The notes: generated by a model from the letters alone, not told the origin. Positions 22,375-32,992 are shown, numbered from the stretch's first letter. The stretch: DNA of 64,000 bases from Gammaproteobacteria bacterium (GCA_012728415.1 JAAYFD010000025.1:52948-116947), one strand, 5' to 3'. Made by a program: numbers and translations.

Positions 22375-23226
22375 TCAGCCAAAGTTGCCATTACGGTAAT
22401 CCTGGATTGCCCGGTAGATTTGCTCCTTGCTGTTCATCACAAAAGGACCATGCTGCTCAATGGGCTCAGCCAGTGGCTTGCCGGCAACGAGCAGATAGCG
22501 GCTGTTTTCCTGTGCACTGATCTGTACACCGTGGCTGCCAGGCGTGTTATCCAGTATCAGCATGCAGGGGGCGGTGCTGCTTTGCCCGGAAACTGTGATG
22601 CTACCCTGATAAAGCAGGATAAACGCATTGTGCCCGGACGGAATTTGGTGCTGTTCGCTGCTACCGGCCGGCTGTTGCACATCCAGGTACAGCGGCTCGG
22701 TATGCGGCCGCTGGATGCTGCCGGCTATGCCATGGCTGTAACCGGCAATGATCATGATCTGGCTGCCGCTTGCAGTTTCCAGGCGGGGTACGCTGTCACC
22801 ATCAAGGTCCTGATACCAGGGTTCGCACATTTTCTCGGCGGCCGGCAGGTTGAGCCACAGCTGGAAACCTTCCATGCGCCCGGCAACTTGTTGCGGCATT
22901 TCCGAGTGTATGACACCTTTGCCGGCACACATCCACTGGACATCGCCACTGTTCAGCAAGCCTTCGTTGCCGGCGCTGTCACGATGCAGCATGCGGCCTT
23001 CCAGCATGTAGGTGATGGTTTCAAAACCGCGGTGAGGATGGTCGGGAAAGCCGGCAATGTATTCGTCGGGCTTGTCACTACCGAATGCGTCCAGCATCAG
23101 GTAAGGGTCCAGGCGTTGTTGCAGGTCTGGGCCATGCAGGTAGCGTGTCAGGCGAACACCGGCTCCGTCGGATGTGGGCAGGCCGCTGACTGCATGTTCA
23201 ATTTTACGCCAAGGTTGGGTAGTCAT
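22375..23226 (-). CDS. Pirin family protein
   Basis: PYLMLDAFGSDKPDEYIAGFPDHPHRGFETITYMLEG. Confidence 0.94.
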   Translation of the reverse strand: MTTQPWRKIEHAVSGLPTSDGAGVRLTRYLHGPDLQQRLDPYLMLDAFGSDKPDEYIAGFPDHPHRGFETITYMLEGRMLHRDSAGNEGLLNSGDVQWMCAGKGVIHSEMPQQVAGRMEGFQLWLNLPAAEKMCEPWYQDLDGDSVPRLETASGSQIMIIAGYSHGIAGSIQRPHTEPLYLDVQQPAGSSEQHQIPSGHNAFILLYQGSITVSGQSSTAPCMLILDNTPGSHGVQISAQENSRYLLVAGKPLAEPIEQHGPFVMNSKEQIYRAIQDYRNGNFG

Positions 23227-23290
23227 GAGCTGTTACTCCCAGGTATGCCGGTGAGGGCGGGTTATTTATTAGGGTGGTTTGCGGACTGCT

Positions 23291-23905
23291 TCAGGTGGTT
23301 TGGAAGCGTTCCAGCGCGGAGTTCAGGTCCTGCTCGGCGGTGGCGAAGCCGGCGGCATTGGCTTCTTCACCCATGTTCAGGCCTTCGGCATAGATAAACT
23401 GCACATCTTCGATGCCGATAAACTTGAGCCAGGCTTTGAAGTAGGGCGTCTGGGTGTCGGCTTCTGTACCACGGTATAGGCCGCCACGGGCAAAGCCGAC
23501 TAGCGCGCGCTTGTTCTTCAGCAGGCCTTCAGGGCCATTGGGGGTGTAGCGAAAGGTTTCCTGGTTGATACTGACGTTGTCGATCCAGTCTTTCAGCTGT
23601 GAGGAGATGCCAAAATTGTACATGGGTACGCCCAGTACCAGTACATCGGCATTGCGCAGCTGTTCGACCAGCGCCAAACTTTGCGCGGCACGTTGCTGCT
23701 GGGCCGTAGAACGGGCATTTGCGGGTGTAAACAATGCCTGAATTGCATTATCGTCAAACACCGGTACCGGGTGTGTGGACAGGTCCAGCACTTCAAGCTG
23801 TGCATGGGGCTGCTCTTGCAGAAGGCGCTGGCTGATGCGGTGGGCGATGGTCGTGGAATGTGCGCCCTGGGTGCGGGCACTGCCATTGACTTGCAAAATT
23901 TTCAT
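23291..23905 (-). CDS. azoR: FMN-dependent NADH-azoreductase
   Basis: MKILQVNGSARTQGAHST..., VLGVPMYNFGISSQLKDWIDNV. Confidence 0.92.
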   Translation of the reverse strand: MKILQVNGSARTQGAHSTTIAHRISQRLLQEQPHAQLEVLDLSTHPVPVFDDNAIQALFTPANARSTAQQQRAAQSLALVEQLRNADVLVLGVPMYNFGISSQLKDWIDNVSINQETFRYTPNGPEGLLKNKRALVGFARGGLYRGTEADTQTPYFKAWLKFIGIEDVQFIYAEGLNMGEEANAAGFATAEQDLNSALERFQTT

Positions 23906-23978
23906 TTCATTCAGGTCCTGTTCTGGTTAGGATGCGATTATTCTATTTCATGGGGTATTAGTTGATAAAGAGGGCCAA

Positions 23979-24899
23979 ATGAACAACACTGTTGCTCCAG
24001 GGGAACGGTTGTCGGCCGATGACTTGTTGATTTTTGCCCGGGTTGCCGAACTGGGCAGTTTCACAGCAGCGGCTGAACGACTGGGTCGCCCCAAGTCTAC
24101 GGTTTCACGGCGCGTCAGCGCGCTGGAAGAACAGCTGGGTGAACGGTTGCTGATGCGTACCACGAGACAGATGCACCTGACGGACTTTGGCCATGTCCTG
24201 CTTGAGCATGCGCAAACGGTGGCGCATGAGGTCAGTGCGGCCTGGGCGTTGAGCGAGGAGCGCAAGCTGGAGCCGGGCGGCCGGTTGCGGGTTTCCATTC
24301 CCAGCGACTTTGCCAACCTGTTTCTGGTGGAGATGCTGGCGGCGTTTTCTGACATGCACCCGCGGGTCAGTCTTGAGCTGGACTTGTCAGCACGGCGAGT
24401 GGACCTGCTGGCTGAAGGGTTTGACCTGGCTGTACGTATTGGTGACTTGACTGATGATGCCCTGCTGGTAGGGCGTAAACTGACGCATATGCAGGGCGGC
24501 CTGTATGCCAGTCCGGACTATATTCGCAAACATGGTATGCCGGTGCAGCCGGATGACTTGCTACAGCATCAAGCATTGCATCTGCGCACCGCCCGCGGGC
24601 AAGTATTGCCGTGGCAATTAAGCAGGGGGCACCAGCAGTGGAGCAGTGAAACGACGGGGCGAATCCACGCCAATACGCCGGAGCTGCTGATGCATCTGGC
24701 ATGCAATCATGCGGGCATTGTTGGCTTGCCGCACAATTTTGCCCGCTTGCAGGTCGTAGCTGGCCGGTTGCAGCCGGTATTGCCTGACTGGCAGTTGCCC
24801 GGAGTAGATGTATGGGCGGTGTTTCCCGGTCGCCGGTTGCTGCCGGCCAAAACCCGGGCCTTCATCGACATGCTGGTAGCAGCATTAAAGGAGCAGTGA
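23979..24899 (+). CDS. LysR-family transcriptional regulator
   Basis: N-terminal HTH: LLIFARVAELGSFTAAAERLGRPKSTVSRRVSALEEQLGERLL; divergent from azoR. Confidence 0.93.
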   Translation: MNNTVAPGERLSADDLLIFARVAELGSFTAAAERLGRPKSTVSRRVSALEEQLGERLLMRTTRQMHLTDFGHVLLEHAQTVAHEVSAAWALSEERKLEPGGRLRVSIPSDFANLFLVEMLAAFSDMHPRVSLELDLSARRVDLLAEGFDLAVRIGDLTDDALLVGRKLTHMQGGLYASPDYIRKHGMPVQPDDLLQHQALHLRTARGQVLPWQLSRGHQQWSSETTGRIHANTPELLMHLACNHAGIVGLPHNFARLQVVAGRLQPVLPDWQLPGVDVWAVFPGRRLLPAKTRAFIDMLVAALKEQ

Positions 24900-24986
24900 A
24901 GACAGGAGGTCAGAGACTTCGGTCGGATATAGGGTTGTGGCATTCTGCTATAGAATTCATGCAGCGTACTGAAAGGAGCTCGCACG

Positions 24987-26897
24987 GTGCTATTTACTTC
25001 TCTCGCATCGAGCCTGGGTGCCGTTGAAGAACTGGCGGTCGGGCGATCCAGGCGCCTGTTGCAAATTTCCATTGCCACTTTTGTCGGGCTGGCATGCGCT
25101 GCAGCTTTCGCCAAGGGTACAACGCAGCTGGTATTGGCCGGCGGTTTGCTGGGTATGCTGCTTTGTGCCGGTTTGACCTGGCGTGGGTATATGCAGGCTG
25201 GTGTAGCTGTACTCTTGGGCAATATGTTTATATTGCTGTCGAGCCTGATTTGGGTATCTGGTGGTGTTCGCGATCTGGCTATGCTGGGTTATCCGGGCCT
25301 GCTGGTGTTTGCCGTTATTCTGGGCAATACCTATATCTTTGCCGGGCTTTTGCTGGCCATCATCCTCTACTGCACACTGCTGGCAGTGCTCACGGTGCAT
25401 GGCCAGTTCACCATGGTCTTGCCCGAGATAACCTATGCGCATATCTTTTTTGTCAATATCATTTTTATTTTGACTGGTTTCAGTGTGTATATCCTGGTCA
25501 AGGATGTGCAGGCACTGACGGTGTCGTTGCGTAAAGAAAATGCCCGTGTGCGTGAGCGGGAAACAGTCATTACCGAGCTGGCACGGCGCGATCAGCTGAC
25601 AGGCCTGTTCAATCGTCGTGATGCAGAAAAGCGCTTTATGCTGATGATGGAGGAGGCGCACAGGGAAGGTTGCCAGCTAGCCGTATTTTTTCTGGATCTG
25701 GATAATTTCAAGCCGGTGAATGATTCGTTGGGGCATGCTGCGGGCGATCAGCTGTTGCAGGAACTGTCCCGCCGGCTGGAAGAGTCCCGTGCGCCACGAG
25801 AGCTGCTATACCGTTTTGGTGGTGACGAGTTTTTGCTGGTTCGTACCAAGCTGCCACGGGAGCAGGAGCAGTGGGAAGACATCCTTCAGGGGCGTGCACG
25901 CCAGTTGCTGGCAGCCATTAGCGAACCGGTACAGATAGGGCAGAACACGATCGTGTCTACCGTTTCGGTGGGGATTGCCATTGCTCCATTGCACAGCGAC
26001 AACTTTGCCGAAATTTGCCGGTTGGCAGATTTGGCGATGTATGAGGCCAAACAGCGTGGCCGCAATGCCTACTGTATCTATGATGAAGAATTGGGACGGG
26101 CCAGTGTTGATAAGTTTCGTATGCTTAAACGTACCCAAGAGGCAATTGAACAGCAGGAATTTGAGCTGTGGTACCAGCCCAAGGTCTGTCTGCAAAGCGA
26201 CCGGATAATAGGGGCGGAAGCGTTGTTGCGTTGGCCGCAACTGGATGGTGACTTTATCGCGCCGGATGAATTCATACCGCTGGCCGAGGAAAGTGGCCAG
26301 ATTACTGCGCTGGGGGCCTGGGTTGCTGGGCGGGCAATTGCCGACTGTGCTGACTGGCAGGCAAGGGGCTTTGAAGATGTTGGTGTTTCAATCAATGTTT
26401 CTTCAGTGCAGTTTCGTTGTGGTTCGCTGCCCGACCGGATTGCCGAACAGTTGGAGACCACCGGTTTGCCGGCCCGGTATCTGGAGCTGGAGCTGACCGA
26501 ATCACTGCTGATTGATGACAGTCAGGGCGTTGAGCAACAGCTGTTGCGGCTGGCACAGCTGGGAGTGGGATTGGCTATTGATGATTTTGGTACTGGTTAT
26601 TCGAATATCAGCTACTTGAACCGCTTTCGTGCGCAGCGCCTGAAAATTGATAAATCTTTTATCATGCCGCTGGCCGATGAAAATGCTAATGAAAATCTGG
26701 TTAAAGCAATGCTGCAGGTGGCCGCCAGCCTGAACTTCCGCGTGGTGGCCGAGGGAGTGGAAACCCTTGCTTGTCTTGAGCGGCTGCGCCGGCTTGGCTG
26801 TCATGAGGGGCAGGGGTATTACTGGTCACCGGCGATGCCGCTTGAGGCTTGGCTAGACTACCTGGCGGCCAGCCGGACGCAGGTCGCACCGGAGTGA
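24987..26897 (+). CDS. Membrane GGDEF-EAL bifunctional diguanylate cyclase/phosphodiesterase
   Basis: N-terminal TM region; DQLTGLFNRRDAE, RFGGDEFLLV (GGDEF), EALLRWPQ (EAL), IDDFGTGYSNISYL. GTG start. Confidence 0.92.
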   Translation: MLFTSLASSLGAVEELAVGRSRRLLQISIATFVGLACAAAFAKGTTQLVLAGGLLGMLLCAGLTWRGYMQAGVAVLLGNMFILLSSLIWVSGGVRDLAMLGYPGLLVFAVILGNTYIFAGLLLAIILYCTLLAVLTVHGQFTMVLPEITYAHIFFVNIIFILTGFSVYILVKDVQALTVSLRKENARVRERETVITELARRDQLTGLFNRRDAEKRFMLMMEEAHREGCQLAVFFLDLDNFKPVNDSLGHAAGDQLLQELSRRLEESRAPRELLYRFGGDEFLLVRTKLPREQEQWEDILQGRARQLLAAISEPVQIGQNTIVSTVSVGIAIAPLHSDNFAEICRLADLAMYEAKQRGRNAYCIYDEELGRASVDKFRMLKRTQEAIEQQEFELWYQPKVCLQSDRIIGAEALLRWPQLDGDFIAPDEFIPLAEESGQITALGAWVAGRAIADCADWQARGFEDVGVSINVSSVQFRCGSLPDRIAEQLETTGLPARYLELELTESLLIDDSQGVEQQLLRLAQLGVGLAIDDFGTGYSNISYLNRFRAQRLKIDKSFIMPLADENANENLVKAMLQVAASLNFRVVAEGVETLACLERLRRLGCHEGQGYYWSPAMPLEAWLDYLAASRTQVAPE

Positions 26898-26934
26898 CGG
26901 TCCTGTCGCCCGGGATGGCCCCTGGCGCCTGCGT

Positions 26935-27360
26935 CTAGAAACCTATCACTTTTCTGCCTGGCTCCAGCAGACGGGCGCCCATGTCGGCTGGCTTCGCAGG
27001 TACAATGCCCGGGCGCAAATCGTCCGCTGCATGGCCACTGTTGGGCAGGTAAAGAGCACACACTGAAGCCGTGGCCCCCTTTTTGATGGCGGCATCCAGT
27101 AGCTGTACCGGTGTGACATTGTTTGGCTTGAGTACTTCGCCTGTGGCACTTTTCAGGGCCATGTCGCCAGCCGAGTCGCATAGCAGGATATCCACCTGCG
27201 CACCCTGTTCTTGCATCTGATTGGCCAGAACCATGGCCATGCCCTGGCTCATGGGGCTGGCTGAAGTCAGGGAAACGGTGACGCTTTGGGTTTCGGCGGC
27301 AACACTGCTGGCAACAGCCATGCTTAACGCAAGGCCAAACGGCAACAAAGACTTTTTCAT
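26935..27360 (-). CDS. Secreted DsrE/DsrF-like protein
   Basis: Signal peptide MKKSLLPFGLALSMAVASSVAAE; DILLCDSAGDMAL...LLDAAIKKGATASVCALYLPNSG. Confidence 0.68.
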   Translation of the reverse strand: MKKSLLPFGLALSMAVASSVAAETQSVTVSLTSASPMSQGMAMVLANQMQEQGAQVDILLCDSAGDMALKSATGEVLKPNNVTPVQLLDAAIKKGATASVCALYLPNSGHAADDLRPGIVPAKPADMGARLLEPGRKVIGF

Positions 27361-27404
27361 GGGGCTCTCCATAAAATCAGGTGAGTGCCCAATATTATTC
27401 TTTT

Positions 27405-27439
27405 GTGTAAACAAAAGCCTGCGGCACTTTGCCGCAGGC
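27405..27439 (-). terminator. Rho-independent terminator downstream of aspartate kinase
   Basis: Minus strand GCCTGCGGCA-AAG-TGCCGCAGGC followed by TTTTGTTT. Confidence 0.85.
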
Positions 27440-27565
27440 ACCAGGGCGTACAGTATGTTGCGATCTCAGCTGTATGCTGAAGACGGCTGTGGGGGTAGCT
27501 GTGATTGTCTTTTGGCATTTCCGGCAACCACCCCATGCAGCAGGTTTCCGGACATGTGGCTGGCA

Positions 27566-29005
27566 TCAAATGGCCTGGTTGATGACATCCTTGTAGTTTT
27601 CCGGCTCGATCAGGGCACTGTGCAGCGCTTTGATGGCGCTGTCATAGTCGTTTTCCTGGACTACGATCTGCACTTCAACCTGGCGGATGGTCTGCTGCAG
27701 GGCCTGCACGCTGATGTCGGCATCGGCCAGTGCGGTGGCAATCTTGGCCAGAATGCCCTTGACCTTCATATTGGAGCCGATGGCGGAAACGATGGCTACG
27801 TTATGCACTGTGACTTCGGCCTTCTCGTACCTCTCTTCGATCAGGCGGGCAGCACGGTTGATGATCTTGCGCGAGCCAGAGCAAAAGTAGGTGATGCTGT
27901 TGGCATCGCGCGACTTGTTGACCATATAAATACGCAGCTGCTTGATGATGCTGGTGATCTGGGTGTCGTAGTCGGGATCGCCAAGCATTTCCTGGTCGAA
28001 TACTTCGATGCCGAAAACATCTTTGCGGCCGGCAATGATTTCTACCCGGGGTGTTTCACTGGAATAACTCTGGCAAATCAGGGTGCCGGCATGCTCTGGC
28101 TCGAAGGCGTTTTTGATGCGCAGCTCGACTCCGGCACGGCGCAATGTGCGGCCGGCGCGGGGGTGGATTGCTTCCATGCCCAGGTTGGACAGCTGGTCGG
28201 CCACGTCATAGTTGGTCATGCCGATCGTGACCACTTTGTCCTGGCCTACCAGGTTGGGGTCGGCGGTGCTCAGGTGGAACTCTTTGTGAATGATGGCTTC
28301 TTTGGCGCCGGTGGCTGCAGCGATCTGGGCAAAGGTGATCTCGGTGTAGCCACGGTCGAAGGTGTTCATCAGGCCTTCGCTGCAGTGAGTGTACCCAGGA
28401 GCGACAACCAGTTCGCTGGCAAAGTCGATATCCTTGAAGTGCTCGGCGATGGTGTTTTCGAAACTCAGTGGCGCCTGGCTTTGTTGCCAGCCGGTAAGAT
28501 CGGCAAAGCGGGCATTGATGCCACGCAGCTTGAGGGCCAGTACGGTATTGAAGGCACTGTGCGCTTCGCCCAGGGAGGCCAGCATTTCGCGCACTTTCAT
28601 CAGGTGCTCGGCCAACTGGAAGTGTCCGTAATGGCACAACTGTTGCAGACTGCGCATAACGTGGATGCAATCATCAATGCGGCCGTTGATGAACTGTCCG
28701 GCCTGCTGCAGGGCATGGCTGTTATCGCTGAATATCTCTTCGTTCTTGGCCAGCATGGCCTCACGCACGGCCTCCAGTGCCTGTTGCCAGGCCTCATCAC
28801 TGCTGGCTTCGGCAAAACGTTGGTACACGCCGGGCTCACCGGTTTTTTTGTGCTCCAGCAGCTGGTTGGTCATGCCGCTGTACGCGGATACGACAAAAAT
28901 TCGCTGATAGACCCCGTGCTCGGGATGCTCGGTCAGAAAAATATTGTTCAGTACTTCGGAAAAGCTGCTCATCGAGGTACCGCCGATTTTTTCTACGCTA
29001 TGCAT
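27566..29005 (-). CDS. Aspartate kinase, resembling the ectoine-associated (Ask_Ect) type
   Basis: MHSVEKIGGTSMSSFSEVLNNIF...FVVSAYSGMTNQLLEHKKTGEPGVYQRF; tandem ACT region at C-terminus. Confidence 0.85.
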   Translation of the reverse strand: MHSVEKIGGTSMSSFSEVLNNIFLTEHPEHGVYQRIFVVSAYSGMTNQLLEHKKTGEPGVYQRFAEASSDEAWQQALEAVREAMLAKNEEIFSDNSHALQQAGQFINGRIDDCIHVMRSLQQLCHYGHFQLAEHLMKVREMLASLGEAHSAFNTVLALKLRGINARFADLTGWQQSQAPLSFENTIAEHFKDIDFASELVVAPGYTHCSEGLMNTFDRGYTEITFAQIAAATGAKEAIIHKEFHLSTADPNLVGQDKVVTIGMTNYDVADQLSNLGMEAIHPRAGRTLRRAGVELRIKNAFEPEHAGTLICQSYSSETPRVEIIAGRKDVFGIEVFDQEMLGDPDYDTQITSIIKQLRIYMVNKSRDANSITYFCSGSRKIINRAARLIEERYEKAEVTVHNVAIVSAIGSNMKVKGILAKIATALADADISVQALQQTIRQVEVQIVVQENDYDSAIKALHSALIEPENYKDVINQAI

Positions 29006-29113
29006 GGAGTTTGAACCTGCTGGAGTTTGACTAATGAACACGCGGCACAGGCCGCGCAGGACCGGTAATTATGGTTTATGCGTTGTTGATGTGCAAACTG
29101 CCGCTTGCCCGGC

Positions 29114-30142
29114 TTAAAAGGGCAGTCCTTTGGGTGCTGGCTGCGGTTCGTGCCGCCAGCCGGGCACACCATCGCGGATGCGCTGTGAGTAGTCACTGCG
29201 GCTGGCTGCGTTCTGCGAGCGCTGATTGATATGACCCAGCTCGCGCAGTTCGCTTAGCTCGAAGCCTTCAATCAGGCCATCCTGCTGCTTGATATAGGAC
29301 GGCAGATAACCGGTCAGCAACAGGCGGGGGTCTAGCGGCAGGCCGTCAACAATCTGCTGCAGCATGGTATATACCAGTGTGGTGCAGTTTACTGTCAGGG
29401 TATTGTAAAAGCGCGGCGTGGCCGCCAGGGCGTTGGCCTGTTCGACATAGGCCATGAACAGGGCGCGACGTACCCGGGCTGGCATGGCGATGCGATACAA
29501 ATAGGTATCCTCGCCACGCACATTGGGGCGCACAGCGATTGCGTCCCGTTCATCGGTGGCTAAAATGCTAAGTTCGAATTGTTTGAAAAAACCGCCCAGC
29601 TCAGAAAAGGCCTCATCTTTTTCTTTGCGGATCTCCACGCTGAAAGTAACGAACTGACCGTCATCAAAACCAAAGGAAACCAGCACGTGCGCAATGCTCT
29701 TCATGCCCCAGTGTGAGGTAATCATGTCCACCGAACGCAAGCGTTGCAGGTCGTACTCGCGAGACTCCCAGCGGATGTCGTAGTCGCTGGCCGAACGCCA
29801 GCTGAAGTTGCGCACGTTGTGCAGGGTCACCCTGCTGCCACTGACTTCACCGGTTGTCATCTGGGCGACTTCGTCGGCCCACTCGCGTTCATGCAGGGGG
29901 GGGATGTCGTTCCACCACAGTAGTAGCTCTCCGTGCAGGACCAGGTAGAGCAGTACACCGGTCTTCCAGTAACCGCGCCACAGCAAATAGAGCGCATAAA
30001 AACTGAGCCCGGCCCAGGTCAGCTGGATAAAGGTGTTTTGTGCCTGGTTGAAAGGCAGCTGAAAATGCAGGGCCAGCAAGCCCCAGACAGCCGCGGGCAA
30101 AATCAGCAGGCTTGACAGCAAGCGCAGGCTCCAGTGCAGCAT
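29114..30142 (-). CDS. DUF4105 (Lnb N-terminal-like periplasmic) membrane protein
   Basis: N-terminal TM helices; NCTTLVYTMLQQIVDGLPLDPRLLLTGYLPSYIKQQDGL. Confidence 0.8.
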   Translation of the reverse strand: MLHWSLRLLSSLLILPAAVWGLLALHFQLPFNQAQNTFIQLTWAGLSFYALYLLWRGYWKTGVLLYLVLHGELLLWWNDIPPLHEREWADEVAQMTTGEVSGSRVTLHNVRNFSWRSASDYDIRWESREYDLQRLRSVDMITSHWGMKSIAHVLVSFGFDDGQFVTFSVEIRKEKDEAFSELGGFFKQFELSILATDERDAIAVRPNVRGEDTYLYRIAMPARVRRALFMAYVEQANALAATPRFYNTLTVNCTTLVYTMLQQIVDGLPLDPRLLLTGYLPSYIKQQDGLIEGFELSELRELGHINQRSQNAASRSDYSQRIRDGVPGWRHEPQPAPKGLPF

Positions 30143-32067
30143 CAGGCCCCCTCCGCAATGAACGGAGCCGGTCGCAGGTGTTCATGCAGAATGCGGCGTA
30201 TTTCCAGAATGGCCTCCGGTGTTTCCTGCACACTATGCCATGAGTGAATTACTTTCTCTGAACGCGCACCCTTCAGGTGGGCACTCTGATAGGGGACTAC
30301 GCCATCACTGGATTGCTGTAACGGAATTTTCAGCTTGTCGTGACCGATAATCGAGTGATAAGGCAGCCCGTCTGCAATGGGCAGCTCGGCGCTGGCGCGG
30401 ATGAATGGATCGCGGCTGCTCAGGTTGTTGATGCTGTTGAAGCCGCGGGCTACTGGCGCGGTGTTGGCGGAAGAGGGGTCAACCATCAGTTGGGCGATTT
30501 CGGTCATGCGGGCCAGCATGGAAAAGGGCAGCTTGATCAGGTTGGCGGCCCAGCGGGCCAGCCGGTGCTCGGCGACCGGGGTGCCGCGATGCGGAGCGGC
30601 AATGAAAACAGCGCGGCGTACCTGTGGCATTGGCTTAAACCAGGCGTAGGGTTCCAGAGCCTTGCGTGCGCGGGTTTTGCGTTGGCCGTTCAGGTCATAA
30701 CGATCGACTACATCTTGCCAGAGCCGGTCGCCCGAGTCCGACACCATCAGGCGCGACAGCACACCGCCCATGCTGTGACCGATGAGCACCAGGTCTTCCG
30801 TGGCTGCATGATGGCTGTGCGGATCCAGAGTGTCGAGCGTTTCCTGCAGGGCTTGGCGAATCATGGTGTGGTTGACCGCAATCGGGGCGTTGGTCGGATA
30901 ATACACCTGCCAGATCTGGTAGTTTTGCCGCAATGTTTCATCGCCCAGGATTTCGTTGGCCACGTTGATCCAGGCTTCAGGGCTGCTGGCCAGCCCGTGC
31001 AGCAGGACGATTACGCGCCGGCGCGGATCATAGGGCTGCATCAGGTAGACGTGGGGCTGCTCGAGGATTTCTCCCCGGCCGATCAGTGTCAGCAGCGATT
31101 GGTTGGCAAAGCCGGAGCGGGCCAGCCACAGGCCGTAACCGGATGTAAAGTTGGCCGCCAGCGGTGCGTATTGGCCGGCCAGGGTGATGTGGTCGAGCCG
31201 GTAGGGGTCAAACCCCATCAGCTCGGCATTGTGGGTATCCAGCACTTCGTCCAGGCTGTCGCCGGGAAAGCGCAGAACCACGGTCAGGGCGGGAAAGGGT
31301 GTTTCGCTGAATGCGTGGCTGCTGCTTTGGCTGGTAACAACTTTTTTTGCCATGACTGCGACCAGTTCGGCCCCGATACCGTCGCGGCGATATTGATTGC
31401 GCAACCCTTTGAATGTCAGTGAGGCAGCGGGTATCAGCTGCTGGGGCAACTGTTGTTCGCGGGACAAACGCAAGTTTTTAAGCTTGCCACTGATGTGCCA
31501 GCTGCCGCTATGAACACTGAAGTTTCCGGAGTGGTCGAGCGTGTCACGCAGATCTTGCTGCTGCTCGTCAAACAGTCGGGTTACCGCCTGCTGTACCGAG
31601 TAGTTATAGTAGTCACGAACCTGGGTCTGGCGATCTTCCAGTGCCCGTTCGCTGGCAGTGCGCTCGGAAAAAAACAGGTAGGCATAGGCATGACGGGCGG
31701 ATTGCAGGTAGGCATGCAAAACCTGCCGTGTACCATCTGTGGCCGCCCTGGCATCCAGTGCTTGTTGCAGCCAGAGCTCAGCCAGAGTAGCAGTGCGTTG
31801 CTCGGCATCCAGCCCACTGCTGTTGACCAGCGGTTCGTGGCACAAGCGGATCTGTTTGCGGCAGGCGTCTGCATCCAGCCCGAGCACTTGCAGTGCGGCA
31901 TGACTGGATGGACTCAGCTTGCCGGTGGTCAGAATGTCGCCACGACGCTGAGAGGTATAGTCGGTGGTGCTGACGCTGACAGTTTTGACACCTGCACAGC
32001 CGGACAGGACCAGAAGTAGTAAAAGCGGCAAAGAGCGAAGAAGTCGGCAAAACAGGAAAAAAAACAT
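30142..32067 (-). CDS. Lipoprotein alpha/beta hydrolase (esterase/lipase)
   Basis: MFFFLFCRLLRSLPLLLLLVLSGCAG lipobox; VIVLLHGLASSPEAWINVANEIL; LIGHSMGGVLSRLMV. Start corrected from 32400 to 32067. Confidence 0.85.
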   Translation of the reverse strand: MFFFLFCRLLRSLPLLLLLVLSGCAGVKTVSVSTTDYTSQRRGDILTTGKLSPSSHAALQVLGLDADACRKQIRLCHEPLVNSSGLDAEQRTATLAELWLQQALDARAATDGTRQVLHAYLQSARHAYAYLFFSERTASERALEDRQTQVRDYYNYSVQQAVTRLFDEQQQDLRDTLDHSGNFSVHSGSWHISGKLKNLRLSREQQLPQQLIPAASLTFKGLRNQYRRDGIGAELVAVMAKKVVTSQSSSHAFSETPFPALTVVLRFPGDSLDEVLDTHNAELMGFDPYRLDHITLAGQYAPLAANFTSGYGLWLARSGFANQSLLTLIGRGEILEQPHVYLMQPYDPRRRVIVLLHGLASSPEAWINVANEILGDETLRQNYQIWQVYYPTNAPIAVNHTMIRQALQETLDTLDPHSHHAATEDLVLIGHSMGGVLSRLMVSDSGDRLWQDVVDRYDLNGQRKTRARKALEPYAWFKPMPQVRRAVFIAAPHRGTPVAEHRLARWAANLIKLPFSMLARMTEIAQLMVDPSSANTAPVARGFNSINNLSSRDPFIRASAELPIADGLPYHSIIGHDKLKIPLQQSSDGVVPYQSAHLKGARSEKVIHSWHSVQETPEAILEIRRILHEHLRPAPFIAEGA

Positions 32068-32242
32068 AAAAAGTGTGCTAAAACAGGTGCCAGATGCAGA
32101 AGAAGGCGCAAAGAGTGCCATTTTGCAGGGTAGCGGGCCGAAAGGCCAGAGCTGTATGTAGAGCAGCTCGGGGTTGTTGTCGGCAACTGGTTCCGGGTGA
32201 CGGTTGCCAGTATTGCCGGACAGTTGATAAGGAGAAAAACGA

Positions 32243-32992
32243 ATGACTGATATTCCTGCTGCTGCAAGACAGGCCGTACTCCAGGCGCGACATCTGGTGG
32301 TGTTTACGGGGGCTGGAGTGTCGGCGGAAAGCGGCGTACACACCTTCCGTGACGCCCTGACCGGGCTCTGGGCACGCTTTGATCCCATGCAGCTGGCCAC
32401 GCCTGAAGCTTTTCGGCGGGATCCCGCACTGGTCTGGGGCTGGTATGAGTGGCGTCGCCAGTTGCTGCTGGGGGTCGAGCCGAATCCGGCCCACAGGGTG
32501 ATTGCCGCACTGGAGCAGCGGTTGCCCAGGGTGACTCTGATTACTCAGAATGTTGATGACCTGCATGAGCGGGCCGGCAGCCGGAAAGTGCTCCATTTGC
32601 ATGGCAGCATCTTTACACCACGCTGCTTCGACTGTGAGCGTCCATACAAATTTGAAGGGGCGCCAGCCATGGCTGCGGAACAGCCACTGGAGCCTCCGCG
32701 CTGCAGTTCGTGTAATGGCCGGGTGCGACCGGGTGTTGTCTGGTTTGGTGAGGCGTTGCCGGAGGGCGCGCTGACAGCGGCGTTTTCTGCCGCAGAAGAC
32801 TGTGATTGCCTGCTGTCGATAGGCACTTCGGGCCTGGTACAGCCGGCGGCACAAATACCCGAGGTCGCTGCCCAGGCCGGAGCCACTGTAATTCATGTCA
32901 ATCCGGAGGCCGTGGCGGTACACTCTGCCAATCAATATAGCCTGCAAGGTCCGGCTGGCCGGATTTTGCCACTGTTGCTCGCTGATGATTAA
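32243..32992 (+). CDS. NAD-dependent protein deacylase, sirtuin (Sir2/CobB)
   Basis: VVFTGAGVSAESGVHTFRD, ITQNVDDLHERAGS, LHGSI, 4-Cys zinc site, RPGVVWFGEALP. Confidence 0.94.
   Translation: MTDIPAAARQAVLQARHLVVFTGAGVSAESGVHTFRDALTGLWARFDPMQLATPEAFRRDPALVWGWYEWRRQLLLGVEPNPAHRVIAALEQRLPRVTLITQNVDDLHERAGSRKVLHLHGSIFTPRCFDCERPYKFEGAPAMAAEQPLEPPRCSSCNGRVRPGVVWFGEALPEGALTAAFSAAEDCDCLLSIGTSGLVQPAAQIPEVAAQAGATVIHVNPEAVAVHSANQYSLQGPAGRILPLLLADD

Noticed and set aside
27221-29014. 597-aa plus-strand ORF
   Set aside because: Lies antisense over most of aspartate kinase; low-complexity, no recognisable family; open only because of GC-rich codon bias.
32243-32992. Sirtuin as an anti-phage Sir2 defence effector
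   Set aside because: Sequence is an ordinary CobB-like deacylase with a zinc site and no defence partner genes nearby.
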